Under the pieces are notes generated by a model. That model was not told the DNA's origin, did no database searches, and saw only the letters and a list, made by a program, of their open reading frames with translations. The position numbers were made by a program, and so were the translations under genes. Shown here piece by piece: positions 42,868 to 52,192 of a DNA stretch of 64,000 nucleotides (position 1 is the first letter of the stretch; every line of letters begins with the position of its first letter). The stretch comes from an uncultured Veillonella sp. (GTDB taxonomy: Bacteria; Bacillota; Negativicutes; Veillonellales; Veillonellaceae), in assembly GCF_900545795.1 (NCBI RefSeq), contig NZ_URAR01000001.1, positions 186,001 to 250,000 of the forward strand. The letters are read 5' to 3'.

Positions 42868-44645
42868 AAGGACACCTCCTGTGAGGCCACGATTTGGCCA
42901 TATACTTCACAAGTATGAAGCAATTCCTCATGGGTGCCATAGCCTACAGCACGGCCTTGATTGATAACTAGGATTCGATCAGCTTTTTGTGCAGCACTCA
43001 CTTTTTGTTCAATGGAAATAAAGGCTCGCTCAGGATGTGCTGCTAACTCTTTTCCTATGGCTTGACGCACTTTTTGCTCTGTAGTGCCATCAAGGGCAGA
43101 AAAACTATCATCAAATACTAAAATATCCGGCTCTCGAACAAGCGCACGGGCCATGGCTAAACGCTGCCTTTGACCGCCAGACAAATTCGTCCCCCCTTGG
43201 GATAGGAGATGATTATATTGATCAGGTAATTTTAAAATAAACTCCTTAGCTCCAGCCAATTCGCAGGCATAATCTAAAGCCTCTAAACTAGCAGTCTTAG
43301 CTGTTGCTCCATAACCAATATTCTCAGCAATCGTGCCAGTAAATAGATACGCCTTTTGTGGTACATAGCCTACATGCTGACGAACAACTTCCAAATCTTG
43401 TTCATAAAGATTTTTATGAAATAGTTCGATTCGTCCTGACTCAATAGGAAATAAACCAATGATTAATTTGGCAATAGTGCTTTTCCCTGAACCAATATCG
43501 CCCATAATAGCCAGATGTTCTCCCTTAGAAAGGGTAAAGGACACCTGACTTAAGGCGGCCTCTTCTGCTTGATCATAACGGAAGGTTACAGCCTTAAATG
43601 CCAAGATGACATCTTCTGAAACACCGCCTTGCTTATATACTGCCCCATCACCTGCCATAGTATCTTGATTCACGCCTACACTACCTGTATGCGTCTCCTG
43701 CTTAAGTGATAAATGATTATGCTGAAGAATTTCTTGTATGCGGCGGTAACAAATCACTGCTTCTGGCACATCAAGCAACACAAATACAGCCATAAGAAGA
43801 TTTAACAAAATAAGGGTTGCATACTCGATAACAGCCATGATATCACCCATTTGCAAGGAGCCAGCGCTAACATTATAGCCCCCAGCCCAAAGGATGACCA
43901 CTGTACTCAAGTTAAAAATAATCAAAATACTTGGTAAGCCAATGGCATACGTACGATTGAGGCGTACATTGGCGTCCGCCATTCCAGCAAAAGCTGTATG
44001 CTCTCGATTGTTTTCATCTGTACTGCGATTAAATGCCCTTATAACAGACATACCTAGCATATGATCTCGCACTAAATCAGTAATATAGTCTAATTGTAAT
44101 TGTACCCGTCGTACAATGGGCAACGCACGATTTTGAATCAGCGCCATAATACTTACCATAGTAATCATTATAACTAGAATGACAAAGCCTAATTCCGTGC
44201 TTTTATAGAAAGTTAGCCCTAGGCCTCCTACAATCATGATAGGCATAGGTAAAATAAGATTTATACCTTCAGCTAAAACAGATCGTATTTTCTCTACATC
44301 TCGCGTAGTGCGCATTAATAAGGTACCCGTACCAAATTGCGCATAGTCTGACAGCGAAAAGGTTTGCAATAACTGTACTAAATCCTGGCGCAAAGCAAAG
44401 CAAACACGCGATGCAATATGAGCACTCATATAAACCGCTAACAAAGATCCTATTACAGTCACTAAAGAGGCTAAGAGCATCTGTGTACTCAAACGTCCAA
44501 TACTGTCTACATCACCTTGCAATACACCTTCATTAATAATATTAGCCGTTAAGGTAGGTACCACTAAGGCACTGGCCACATGAATTAAAGAGAGCAGCCC
44601 CACTAAACATATACTCCCCAATAGCGGCTTTATATACTTATACAT
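42864..44645 (-). CDS. ABC exporter half-transporter, degenerate NBD subunit
   Basis: 593 residues: membrane domain (1-310), NBD with Walker A GDIGSGKST, signature LSGGQRQRLAMARALV and Walker B ILVFDDSFSALD, in which Asp replaces the catalytic Glu; the switch His region reads FISIEQKVS instead of AHRLS. This marks the non-catalytic site of heterodimeric exporters. A Gly-rich insertion (about 320-345, with DTMAGDGAVYKQGG) precedes the NBD. GAGGG precedes the ATG at 44645; a TTG four codons earlier is possible. First gene of the pair. Confidence 0.92.
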   Translation of the reverse strand: MYKYIKPLLGSICLVGLLSLIHVASALVVPTLTANIINEGVLQGDVDSIGRLSTQMLLASLVTVIGSLLAVYMSAHIASRVCFALRQDLVQLLQTFSLSDYAQFGTGTLLMRTTRDVEKIRSVLAEGINLILPMPIMIVGGLGLTFYKSTELGFVILVIMITMVSIMALIQNRALPIVRRVQLQLDYITDLVRDHMLGMSVIRAFNRSTDENNREHTAFAGMADANVRLNRTYAIGLPSILIIFNLSTVVILWAGGYNVSAGSLQMGDIMAVIEYATLILLNLLMAVFVLLDVPEAVICYRRIQEILQHNHLSLKQETHTGSVGVNQDTMAGDGAVYKQGGVSEDVILAFKAVTFRYDQAEEAALSQVSFTLSKGEHLAIMGDIGSGKSTIAKLIIGLFPIESGRIELFHKNLYEQDLEVVRQHVGYVPQKAYLFTGTIAENIGYGATAKTASLEALDYACELAGAKEFILKLPDQYNHLLSQGGTNLSGGQRQRLAMARALVREPDILVFDDSFSALDGTTEQKVRQAIGKELAAHPERAFISIEQKVSAAQKADRILVINQGRAVGYGTHEELLHTCEVYGQIVASQEVSL

Positions 44646-44965
44646 AATATCCCTCAATATGTCCTTTCTGTTTTACATATATTTATAACTCAATATTGAA
44701 TTTTATCTATGTACTTACTGTACTATCTTACCTTATAGAGGCACCTTTTACAACTTTCTTATTTTATAAGCATTTAATCCCCATTTCTTTTTAACCTGTT
44801 TTTACATACGCCATTCTTTTTATAATTCTATTTTTAATTATCTATTTCTCTTAATACCTCTTTTTCATGCGCATTTCTTTTGCTTTTTTACATAGGCATT
44901 TCTTTTTAAGCTTCATTACATATATAGTTTTTATGCTATATTGCCAACTGTCATAGTAAAAAAAC
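44646..44965. repeat. About 30-bp degenerate tandem array upstream of the ABC operon
   Basis: CATTTCTTTT-like units start near 44782, 44812, 44843, 44872 and 44897 (30, 31, 29 and 25 bp apart). The rest of this 320-base gap is T-rich on the plus strand and must contain the ABC promoter. No gene seen. Confidence 0.6.
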
Positions 44966-45006
44966 AAAAAAGCTGAAGCCCTCTGCTGAGAACTTCAACT
45001 TTTTTG
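44966..45006 (-). terminator. Terminator of the flavin-binding protein gene
   Basis: AAAAAAGCTGAAG/CTTCAACTTTTTT arms; T-rich on both flanks, so possibly bidirectional. Lies about 115 bases after the stop at 45121. Confidence 0.8.
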
Positions 45007-45120
45007 CATTTCATTAAACTAAGCAAGGATTATATATTACTCAAGCACATTCTGCTCATACAGACTTACAAACAAATGTAATCTTTTAATACAAACAAGA
45101 TACTATGCTAGGTAATTCAA

Positions 45121-45492
45121 TTAAAGTAATTGTTTAACTGCATTCGCTTTTACAGCTAGCACACGAGTTAAGAAAGGAAATTCTGTTTTCATTTCTTCAA
45201 AAACAGCGCCCCCTGTAATAAAAGAGGCTGTCCCTTCAATGCGGAACCCCGTGCCTTGGTAGCCATTGAAGCCTTCTACTTCACGAGCGCCTAGAGTAAT
45301 AATAATGCGTTCGTTAACCTTTAAATCTGCCTCCGTACTGGTCATTCCTGCTGCAGGCAATAAAATAGTATCATCTTTTATCTTTAAATACGAATTCCAT
45401 GTATTAGTTACATGCGCTTCATTATGACTCCAGGTAGTAAGAGAAACAACACCTTCATGAGAAATTACATCAAAAAACTTTTGTGGGAACAT
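45121..45492 (-). CDS. Pyridoxamine 5'-phosphate oxidase-like FMN-binding protein
   Basis: 123 residues, one split-barrel domain. The pattern HEGVVSLTTW...AHVTNTWNSYLKI..DTILLPAAGM..T and KVNERIIITLGAREVEGFNGYQGTGFRIEGTA fits the small PNPOx-like flavoproteins of anaerobes. It probably binds FMN; the redox partner is unknown. AAGGAG lies 8 bases before the second ATG (45492), better than the first (45498). Single gene. Confidence 0.85.
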   Translation of the reverse strand: MFPQKFFDVISHEGVVSLTTWSHNEAHVTNTWNSYLKIKDDTILLPAAGMTSTEADLKVNERIIITLGAREVEGFNGYQGTGFRIEGTASFITGGAVFEEMKTEFPFLTRVLAVKANAVKQLL

Positions 45493-45604
45493 ATTCATAT
45501 CTCCTTATACATACTAGTAGTACCTTAATAAACGATACATACATTCTAAACATATGTTTACATTATACCACAGTTTAATGAGTAATAATATCAAAATTAG
45601 TATT

Positions 45605-45632
45605 CCTAAATTAACATGCCTAACTTAACGCG
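45605..45632. repeat. 14-bp duplication spanning a stop codon
   Basis: CCTAAATTAACATG followed directly by CCTAACTTAACGCG. The second copy contains the stop codon (45625-45627) of the minus-strand gene; the first lies just beyond it. Confidence 0.6.
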
Positions 45633-46452
45633 CCAGCTCATAAAAAAGTTTCGTATGATGAATGACGCGCTCATCTTTTACTGGTGCTTGATAATGACTT
45701 GGTGAACCACCTAGAGCGCTAGTAATACGCGTTTCATCTAAACCAGATGAGCTCAAAGAAAAATAAACTGGTATATAGTGCATTTGACCTGACCAAAATC
45801 CTAAATCTAGATCGGCTGTCTTATAGTCTTTATCAAAAAAGCCTAAATTCAAAATCCATACACCATTATATTCTCGTCGCTCTGGCGTCACTGTAATCAC
45901 ATCTTTATACTTTGCATCATACAAATAATGAGCCCCTCCAAAAACTTGTTCTTGGCGATGAATTACTAATGCGTAAAAACCATCAGAATTAGCTTTTTCA
46001 ATACTGATTTTACCTAAAGGCCCTGTATACTTCTGCAAAATATCTGTAAGGAATTCATTTTTCTCTTTATCGTAAAAATCGAGCCAATTAGTTTTATGAC
46101 GACCATTAATGCGCATCTTATCCCAATCAATGGAATCCCCACGCTTATTCACCGGCAATTCAATATCATCATTCTTGTAAACAGCTTTTACAATGGGGCC
46201 TCGCTCTGTATGTCCAGCAGCCCATTTAATCTCCTCTGGTTTTATTTCTATATTATCGTTTTCAATAGAGAAGATTTTATTGACTAGTGTTTCACCGGTA
46301 TATTCTTCATATACCTCTGGCACCAATGAATTTTTCGCAATAGAGATTTGTTTATTACTTTCATGCGTGCGGTACCCCCAAAAGCCAGCTATACAGGCAA
46401 TAATTACACTCATCACAATAATGGCAATTGGCCAAACTTTATTCTGTTTCAT
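45625..46452 (-). CDS. Membrane-anchored protein of unknown function
   Basis: 275 residues. One N-terminal membrane segment (about 8-26, VWPIAIIVMSVIIACIAGFWGY) and a soluble outside domain with many Tyr/Asp and the segment HRQEQVFGGAHYLYDAKYKDVITVTPERREYNG. No known family recognised. AAGGAGGGG lies 5 bases before the ATG. It starts 12 bases after the end of the next upstream gene (46465), so the two are cotranscribed and may act together at the envelope. Confidence 0.7.
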   Translation of the reverse strand: MKQNKVWPIAIIVMSVIIACIAGFWGYRTHESNKQISIAKNSLVPEVYEEYTGETLVNKIFSIENDNIEIKPEEIKWAAGHTERGPIVKAVYKNDDIELPVNKRGDSIDWDKMRINGRHKTNWLDFYDKEKNEFLTDILQKYTGPLGKISIEKANSDGFYALVIHRQEQVFGGAHYLYDAKYKDVITVTPERREYNGVWILNLGFFDKDYKTADLDLGFWSGQMHYIPVYFSLSSSGLDETRITSALGGSPSHYQAPVKDERVIHHTKLFYELAR

Positions 46453-46464
46453 CAGAGCCCCTCC

Positions 46465-47265
46465 TTAATTCCGAATTAATCCAACGGATAAATTGCGCCG
46501 TTTTATATCAGCCATTAGGGAGTTAGCTTGATTCACTACTAGATTGGCCATGCGAATCGTAGCTGGATCACTGAGTTCTTGGTTATACTCTGGTGGTGAT
46601 GTTATAGCTGTCGTTTTCATATCTTTAGCCTGAGCTACTCCATTCGCTACAGTATACGCAGTCTTAATCGTAATATAATCACCAATTGCTGAAGGCCGTA
46701 TATATGCCCTATCTTTATTGTCATTTAAAGGATAATGCATATTACCCAAAGGGAATCGCAAGGAAAAAATGAGCTCATAATCACCAGCAGTAGGTGCTGT
46801 AAGGCGTACAAAATCTGATTTAAAATTGGTCAAATTACCATGCACAAAAGTCCAAGCTTTAGTAGGTCTATCAATAACAATGAGTCGAGAATATGCATAA
46901 TCAGTAGATCGTGCTAACACAACTACACCATCTTCAGAAATATCAGATGTAGCCAATACGCGATAGCCACTGCCGCGCTCATCGAGTAGCTGCTGTGCTG
47001 CCACTACATTGTTTACCATTTGCGTAGGCGTCACTACGCCTTTGCCTTCACTCATAGGAACTACTTTCATATTAGGCGCCGTAACTGCATTGTCACCCAT
47101 TTTAGCATAAGCAAAGCTAGCGATTAAGGAAACCACTACGATAGCTCCACCTATAATACTAGCTAAAGTTACAGCTTTTTTATTAGAACCACCACTAGGC
47201 GCGCCAGAGTTCATAGGTGACATATTAGGATTCATGGATTGTCCATTATCTTGTAAACTCATCAT
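46465..47265 (-). CDS. Membrane-anchored protein of unknown function
   Basis: 266 residues. A Pro/Asn/Ser/Gly-rich cytoplasmic tail (1-28), one membrane segment (about 31-53, VTLASIIGGAIVVVSLIASFAYA) and a periplasmic domain with a strand-rich middle (SRLIVIDRPTKAWTFVHGNL, GDYELIFSLRFPLG). No family assigned. AAAGGGGGAAT precedes two adjacent ATG codons (47265 and 47262), so the exact start is ambiguous. Cotranscribed with the gene at 45625; a terminator separates it from the zinc-ribbon gene at 47373. Confidence 0.7.
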   Translation of the reverse strand: MMSLQDNGQSMNPNMSPMNSGAPSGGSNKKAVTLASIIGGAIVVVSLIASFAYAKMGDNAVTAPNMKVVPMSEGKGVVTPTQMVNNVVAAQQLLDERGSGYRVLATSDISEDGVVVLARSTDYAYSRLIVIDRPTKAWTFVHGNLTNFKSDFVRLTAPTAGDYELIFSLRFPLGNMHYPLNDNKDRAYIRPSAIGDYITIKTAYTVANGVAQAKDMKTTAITSPPEYNQELSDPATIRMANLVVNQANSLMADIKRRNLSVGLIRN

Positions 47266-47286
47266 ATTCCCCCTTTATTCGAAAAG

Positions 47287-47319
47287 AAACCTAGGCAAGT
47301 ATATCACCTAGGTTTTTGA
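47287..47319 (-). terminator. Terminator of the DUF805 gene
   Basis: AAACCTAGG/CCTAGGTTT, loop of 11, T-rich on both sides; lies between the 47373 stop and the 47265 start. Confidence 0.75.
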
Positions 47320-47372
47320 TTTTATATTACCCTTACATGTATTCAAACAAATTGCTATTTATAAAAATCTAT

Positions 47373-48107
47373 CTAAGCTTGAGGTGGTTGTACTACACGG
47401 TCCGGACCAAATTCATTAGGCCCTACCATGCCTGGTAAAACAAGAAGAACTAATTCGGCTAAGTATATAACACCAAGTGCAATTGTGAAGAATGTATCGG
47501 CACGGCTATCAAAGAGTGTTTCTAAGCCTACATTAGCAGAACAAGCTATAATCAAAATCATCAACGCCAACACACCAGTAATAGGCAATGCCGCCTTGCG
47601 AAGATCTTTTATATCTAGTAAACGTCTAAAACTTAAACATAAGAAAGAGGCCCCATACGCCATAGTGACTAAGAAGAATACAATTTGTCCACCGGTATCA
47701 AGATAGCCAAAGAATGGGTCTCCAAATAACTCTCGTACTAATAATTCAACAACCAAGTAAATAATTTCTATAATTAAGAGCCGCTTAAAATAACGCAACC
47801 GATTTAAGCGTCCTTTAAAGGAAAAGAAATTTTCTACAATCCCTACATCATTCATAGTTGGGCTATAAAACTGCATATTTTGAATATACTGATTCACAGC
47901 CTGCATACCTTCCTGTGCTAATTTTTGCCCATCTTGCACTAGCTTTTCACCGCTTTGCTGCAAATTGTTTAGTGTATCTTGTGCGCCCCCATTACTTTGA
48001 GTCCCCTGGTTATTTGCTGCACTGACATCAACGGGCGTGCCACAATTATTACAGAACTTACTCCCTGGTTCTAAGGCATTGCCACAATTAGAGCAAAACT
48101 TACTCAT
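47373..48107 (-). CDS. Zinc-ribbon DUF805 membrane protein
   Basis: 244 residues. The N-terminal zinc ribbon CSNCG...CNNCGTPV (Cys at about 5, 8, 20, 23) is followed by a Gln/Asn-rich linker and a DUF805 domain with four membrane segments. Its hallmark FFSFKGRLNRLRYF precedes helix 1, and FLCLSFRRLLDI sits before helix 3. DUF805 proteins are inner-membrane proteins of unknown function. GGTGGGG lies 6 bases before the ATG at 48107; two earlier in-frame starts overlap this site. Confidence 0.85.
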   Translation of the reverse strand: MSKFCSNCGNALEPGSKFCNNCGTPVDVSAANNQGTQSNGGAQDTLNNLQQSGEKLVQDGQKLAQEGMQAVNQYIQNMQFYSPTMNDVGIVENFFSFKGRLNRLRYFKRLLIIEIIYLVVELLVRELFGDPFFGYLDTGGQIVFFLVTMAYGASFLCLSFRRLLDIKDLRKAALPITGVLALMILIIACSANVGLETLFDSRADTFFTIALGVIYLAELVLLVLPGMVGPNEFGPDRVVQPPQA

Positions 48108-48158
48108 ATTCATCCCCACCTTACCTACTAATAACTAACTATTTTGTTTTATCATACT

Positions 48159-48398
48159 TCAATCGAGCTCATTAGGATGTAAAAATGCACTCACTTCCAC
48201 TTGAAGTGCTTCAGCTATATCAAGCAATAAATCTACCGATAAGCTCTGCCAATACTGGCCTCGTTCTATGCGACTCAATGTGCCACTACTTATGCCTATG
48301 CGCTCAGCTAACTCACTTTGTGTTAGCCCCCTCACTGATCGACAATAGGCAATTTTTGCCCCAATTAATCGATGAGCAGTCCCATGTTTAGCTTCCAA
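48159..48398 (-). CDS. XRE-family helix-turn-helix regulator
   Basis: 79 residues, a stand-alone Cro/C1-type DNA-binding domain: IGAKIAYCRSVRGLTQSELAERIGISSGTLSRIERGQYWQ..LDLLLDIAEALQVEVSAFL. No effector domain. The start is TTG at 48398, supported by GAGGTG 7 bases upstream; no in-frame ATG precedes the domain. It sits just upstream of the zinc-ribbon DUF805 gene (about 50 bases), so it may regulate or be cotranscribed with that group. Confidence 0.85.
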   Translation of the reverse strand: MEAKHGTAHRLIGAKIAYCRSVRGLTQSELAERIGISSGTLSRIERGQYWQSLSVDLLLDIAEALQVEVSAFLHPNELD

Positions 48399-48548
48399 TC
48401 AAACTCACCTCAAAAAATATACAATCATTTAGTAATATTATTACAGAAATTTGTATATCCAACCTAGGCGCAGTCTGCCGCAAACTAAACACATAGAGAT
48501 TAGTTTCAGGCTCATTAAGTTCAGTCCATTACACTTGCCCTATCTTTT

Positions 48549-48566
48549 CATCCCCATACGGGGCTT
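48549..48566 (-). terminator. Weak hairpin after the beta-helix gene
   Basis: CCCC-GTAT-GGGG with only scattered T afterwards on the minus strand. Weak candidate. Confidence 0.4.
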
Positions 48567-48592
48567 TTCATTAAATATTTTAATGAAAACAC

Positions 48593-49957
48593 CTATTTCA
48601 ATACAGTATTGTCAACAACCACTGTATGTCCATTGGTATGAATATTACTATTCGTACGATCTTCATTGGCAAGTTTAGTTACATAGGAGTCAGCCGTTAC
48701 ATTCCAAGTTGAACCCTTTCCTATATATAGTTCTACAGACTTGGCTTCATTTCCTGCATTAATAGCGCCAGTTAATGTAGAGTTCTCTAATTTTACTTCA
48801 ACCTTACTAGTACGATCCGCTACAATATGACCCGTTAAGTTTTCGCCCACAGCCTTCAAAACGAGTGCACTATTTCGCTTACTGTCCCATTGGCCTTGAC
48901 TAACACTCACTAGAGTTTGACTCTTTGGCATAGCTATATCCACACCGGATAAATTCACTTGCGCCTTCGTGTTTTGCACCGTAATAAGAGCGCCTGTTCC
49001 CTTCATTACAAGCGAGCCACCATCTATAGTGAGTTTACTAGTTCCTGATTTAGCTAAACCTAAATCACTTTGATAGAGAACCACACCAGATTCACCTTGA
49101 AAACGACTGTTTTTAAGCTGTACTTCACTAGCCCCCTCGAGCATGAGTATTTCACTTTGGGATTGTCCCACTACATCAATTAAGTTCATTTCATCAGTGC
49201 TATATAGTAAAGGCGATACAGCCCCTGTAGTCACTAAATTCATTTGACTTATCTTAAGTGTGCCTTCCTCTCGGTCAATTGCTAAGGCCGGGGAGTATTT
49301 GCCAGCCGTCTGAATAGATCCACCCTTCATGGTCACCGCCCCTTTATAGGCCACGTTAATGCCACGAGAATACATGCCATCAGTCTTAATTTGAACTGAT
49401 TCACCTTTTATCTGAGCTTCCTTCCCACTAGCAACAAGGCCACTAGCCCCAGTACCAGATGTAGTTATACTGGTGTTCTTTAATTCAGCCTTACTATAAG
49501 GAGCTACTAAGACGGCCGCATTCTGACCTCGCCCTAAGCTTTTCTCCAAAGAAGAAGCTTCACCAGTTTTTACAATCGTTGCGCCTTTTAGCGTAGCTTT
49601 CCCTTTTTTCTGGACCAATACTACATTTTTATCTGAATCAGAATTTGTCAGCCTTTTCTTTAAAGTTTGGCTTCCATTCACTACTTTAGTGGCTTTAAAT
49701 TTATAATTAGAGTCCACCTTCTTACCATTTTTTACATCCTTATCTGAATCCTTTACAAGGCCTAAAATTTTGCCAGCCATTTTTAATGGATTTAGACTAA
49801 TGGAAGGTAAAGATGGCACTGGTAATACTTTAGCAACCACAATCTCGCTCAGGCCATATGCTTGAATCGATGTAGTGAATACAGAGCTACTTCCCAATAA
49901 AGCAAGCAAAATACCACTTACCAACACGCGTTGTCTTAATTTTTTATTTAATCTCAT
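48593..49957 (-). CDS. Secreted right-handed beta-helix protein
   Basis: 454 residues. Signal peptide about 1-33 (MRLNKKLRQR, hydrophobic core, SIQA-YG). From about residue 95 on, short repeating strands alternate with turns (ATLKGATIVKTG, AELKNTSITTSG, AQIKGESVQIKTDG, VTMKGGSIQTAG, SKLTIDGGSLVMKG), about 20 residues per turn, as in pertactin-like or pectate-lyase beta-helices. No autotransporter barrel follows, so it is a free or peripherally bound exoprotein. A Lys-rich region (70-110) precedes the helix. GAGAGG lies 6 bases before the ATG at 49957. Possibly an adhesin-like passenger without translocator. Confidence 0.75.
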   Translation of the reverse strand: MRLNKKLRQRVLVSGILLALLGSSSVFTTSIQAYGLSEIVVAKVLPVPSLPSISLNPLKMAGKILGLVKDSDKDVKNGKKVDSNYKFKATKVVNGSQTLKKRLTNSDSDKNVVLVQKKGKATLKGATIVKTGEASSLEKSLGRGQNAAVLVAPYSKAELKNTSITTSGTGASGLVASGKEAQIKGESVQIKTDGMYSRGINVAYKGAVTMKGGSIQTAGKYSPALAIDREEGTLKISQMNLVTTGAVSPLLYSTDEMNLIDVVGQSQSEILMLEGASEVQLKNSRFQGESGVVLYQSDLGLAKSGTSKLTIDGGSLVMKGTGALITVQNTKAQVNLSGVDIAMPKSQTLVSVSQGQWDSKRNSALVLKAVGENLTGHIVADRTSKVEVKLENSTLTGAINAGNEAKSVELYIGKGSTWNVTADSYVTKLANEDRTNSNIHTNGHTVVVDNTVLK

Positions 49958-50228
49958 AGGATACCTCTCATCATGAATCAATATCCCCTATTTTATCAAG
50001 AAACGCCTCTTAGGAATAGTCAAGTTATACAAATTTAATAATAAATCAAGTTTTATTATGTCATAATTGCTTTTTTACCATGCGCCTAAATACAGTCAAT
50101 TTTGTCATACATAAAACCAAAATTTGCACAAATGGTATTTCTACTCCCTAGCATTTTATTACAGTCTATATTTCTACTTTTTAGCAATATAGATTGACGC
50201 GATTATTAGCCAAAACACAAGCTAACAC
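49958..50228. other. AT-rich intergenic region upstream of the beta-helix gene
   Basis: About 270 bases between the beta-helix gene start and the AbgT terminator. AT-rich; I see no box pair that stands out and no small gene. Confidence 0.5.
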
Positions 50229-50267
50229 AAAAAGCTCTTCTCGAAGTCATCCTTCGAAAAGAGCTTT
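50229..50267 (-). terminator. Terminator of the AbgT gene
   Basis: AAAGCTCTT.TCGAA/TTCGA.AAGAGCTTT followed by TTGTG on the minus strand, 12 bases after the stop. Confidence 0.85.
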
Positions 50268-50279
50268 AATAGTAAGATA

Positions 50280-51821
50280 TTATAAATAAATATTACCGCC
50301 AGGTCCTAATGGTAAATCAAATAGCATCCATACAACAATCATAATGAGCCAAACTATGGTAAAACAGAAAGAATATGGCATCATATTAGCTATAATTGTC
50401 CCCATGCCTGCATCTTTTTCATATTTTCTCACAAAGCCTAGTACTAATGGGAAATAATAGAACAATGGAGACAGTGGATTCGTAATAGAGTCACCAATGC
50501 GATACGCCACTTGTGTCAACGCTGGGTCATAACCTAGCATCATCATCATAGGTACCATAATAGGTGCTAGAATAGCCCATTTAGCAGAGGCAGAGCCAAT
50601 GAAAATATTAACAACACAAGATACTAAAATTAAACCTATAATAAGAGGAATTCCAGTGAAATCCCAAGCTTGCAAAGTTTCTGCCCCTTTAACCGCTAGC
50701 ACAGCACCTAAATTAGACCAGTTAAAATAACTCGTAAATTGTGCACAGAAGAAGCATAGCAAAATATAGGATGAAATATCTTTAAACGCCAAGGATATAT
50801 CAGCAAACATATCTTTATCATTCTTATATTTCCCTGATGCAAAACCGAAAACACAGCCTGGCACAAAAAGAATCAATGTTACGAGTATGATAATCCCCTG
50901 CATGAATGGTGATTTGCCATCCATAATAGAACCTGTTTCAGGGTCCCCTAAAATTGGTTTATCGCCAATACAAAGTAATACAATAACTGCTAATGTAATA
51001 AATAAAGCCCAAAGTGCTTTTGTAACAGCCTTACTTTTTTCTGGTGTTAATTCAAAAGCTTCATGATCCAACTCATAGTTCTCTAAATTATCATTTGAAA
51101 AACGAGGGGCCATAATTTTTTCTGTTACAAAAGTCCCCGTAATACTTAAGAAAATACAAGAAGCAAAGAGGAAATAATAATTTATTGCCGGCGAAGCCAT
51201 ATAATTAGGGTCTACAATATGAGCCGCCGCTTCTGTAAAGCCATAGGCTAAAGAATCTGACATGCCCAATAATATATTGGCACAAAAACCTGCTGCCACA
51301 CTGGCAAAGGCGGTAAATACACCTAATAATGGATTTCGTCCCATGCCCAAGAAAATAGCACCAGCCACTGGTGGCAATACGACAAAGGCTGCATCGCCAG
51401 CCACATTACCATTAATACCAATGAAAATAATAACAAATGTAACCATCGCCTTTGAGGCATCACCTAACATTTTTTGCATAAAGGCCGATAGAAAACCACT
51501 TTTCTCAGCCAAGCCAGCACCGATTACAGCCACTAGCACCATGGCTAAAGGAGCAAAGGTGGAAAAATTACTTACAGCTTTTGACCAGATTTCGCGGAAG
51601 CCATCTACCGATAAAAGATTTACAACTTTAATCGTTTTATGTGTCCCTGGATGAACAACTTCAACTCCTAAATTCGCCATAATAGCAGAAATAACAATGG
51701 TCACTAAGGCAAGAATAATAAATAAAGATACAGGATCTGGTAATTTATTCCCCACCGTTTCTACACCACTTAAAAATAACTCCATAATCGTTTTTTTATT
51801 TTTTACTTCAGATTTTGCCAT
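50280..51821 (-). CDS. AbgT-family transporter (p-aminobenzoyl-glutamate type)
   Basis: 513 residues, about 11-13 membrane segments with two re-entrant hairpins. Typical AbgT sequence: NKLPDPVSLFIILALVTIVIS at the N-terminus, FIGINGNVAGDAAFVVLPPVAG, FAGVFTAFASVAAGF-like core, GSASAKWAILAPIMVPMMMMLG and DSITNPLSPLFYYFPLVL. Members import p-aminobenzoyl-glutamate (folate breakdown product) or export sulfonamides by proton exchange. GAGGAGGGAGAAGT precedes the ATG. A promoter and a terminator-like hairpin lie in its 5' leader, suggesting attenuation. Confidence 0.93.
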   Translation of the reverse strand: MAKSEVKNKKTIMELFLSGVETVGNKLPDPVSLFIILALVTIVISAIMANLGVEVVHPGTHKTIKVVNLLSVDGFREIWSKAVSNFSTFAPLAMVLVAVIGAGLAEKSGFLSAFMQKMLGDASKAMVTFVIIFIGINGNVAGDAAFVVLPPVAGAIFLGMGRNPLLGVFTAFASVAAGFCANILLGMSDSLAYGFTEAAAHIVDPNYMASPAINYYFLFASCIFLSITGTFVTEKIMAPRFSNDNLENYELDHEAFELTPEKSKAVTKALWALFITLAVIVLLCIGDKPILGDPETGSIMDGKSPFMQGIIILVTLILFVPGCVFGFASGKYKNDKDMFADISLAFKDISSYILLCFFCAQFTSYFNWSNLGAVLAVKGAETLQAWDFTGIPLIIGLILVSCVVNIFIGSASAKWAILAPIMVPMMMMLGYDPALTQVAYRIGDSITNPLSPLFYYFPLVLGFVRKYEKDAGMGTIIANMMPYSFCFTIVWLIMIVVWMLFDLPLGPGGNIYL

Positions 51822-51891
51822 ACTTCTCCCTCCTCGTGCTTTTACAGACTATATATCTGATATATCGCCAAATAAATCATTATATGTCTAC

Positions 51892-51958
51892 AAAAAATAA
51901 GGAATCTAATCAAACTACTGTACTTCTATACAATTGGTACCTTTTTTGATTAGATTCC
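51892..51958 (-). promoter_or_regulatory. Terminator-like hairpin in the AbgT leader
   Basis: Perfect 14-bp arms GGAATCTAATCAAA/TTTGATTAGATTCC (51901-51914 with 51945-51958), a 30-base loop, then TTATTTTTTG on the minus strand, 70 bases before the AbgT start. As it lies after a promoter and before the gene it would act as attenuator, or as the end of a roughly 110-base small RNA. Confidence 0.7.
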
Positions 51959-52013
51959 TCATTGAATCAATATTATTTTTTAATAAGTATTTATACATAT
52001 TTCTATAGAATAC

Positions 52014-52043
52014 ATATTAACATTCTTTTCAAGTCTATGTCAA
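52014..52043 (-). promoter_or_regulatory. Promoter of the AbgT leader
   Basis: TTGACA (52038-52043), 18-base spacer, TAATAT (52014-52019) on the minus strand. Confidence 0.75.
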
Positions 52044-52063
52044 GAAAACATTTGTATATAAAA

Positions 52064-52098
52064 ATAAAAAGCAGGTAGTGGCATAACTACCTGCTTTA
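52064..52098 (-). terminator. Terminator of the 52193 gene
   Basis: AAAGCAGGTAGT/ACTACCTGCTTT followed by TTATTTT on the minus strand. Confidence 0.85.
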
Positions 52099-52192
52099 AT
52101 ACTAAGAAAGGAAATTACTTATAGCTCCTTATATAAACAACTAATTGTAATTAACCTTCCCATAGTTATATATTGTTTCATTATCTCCATTA

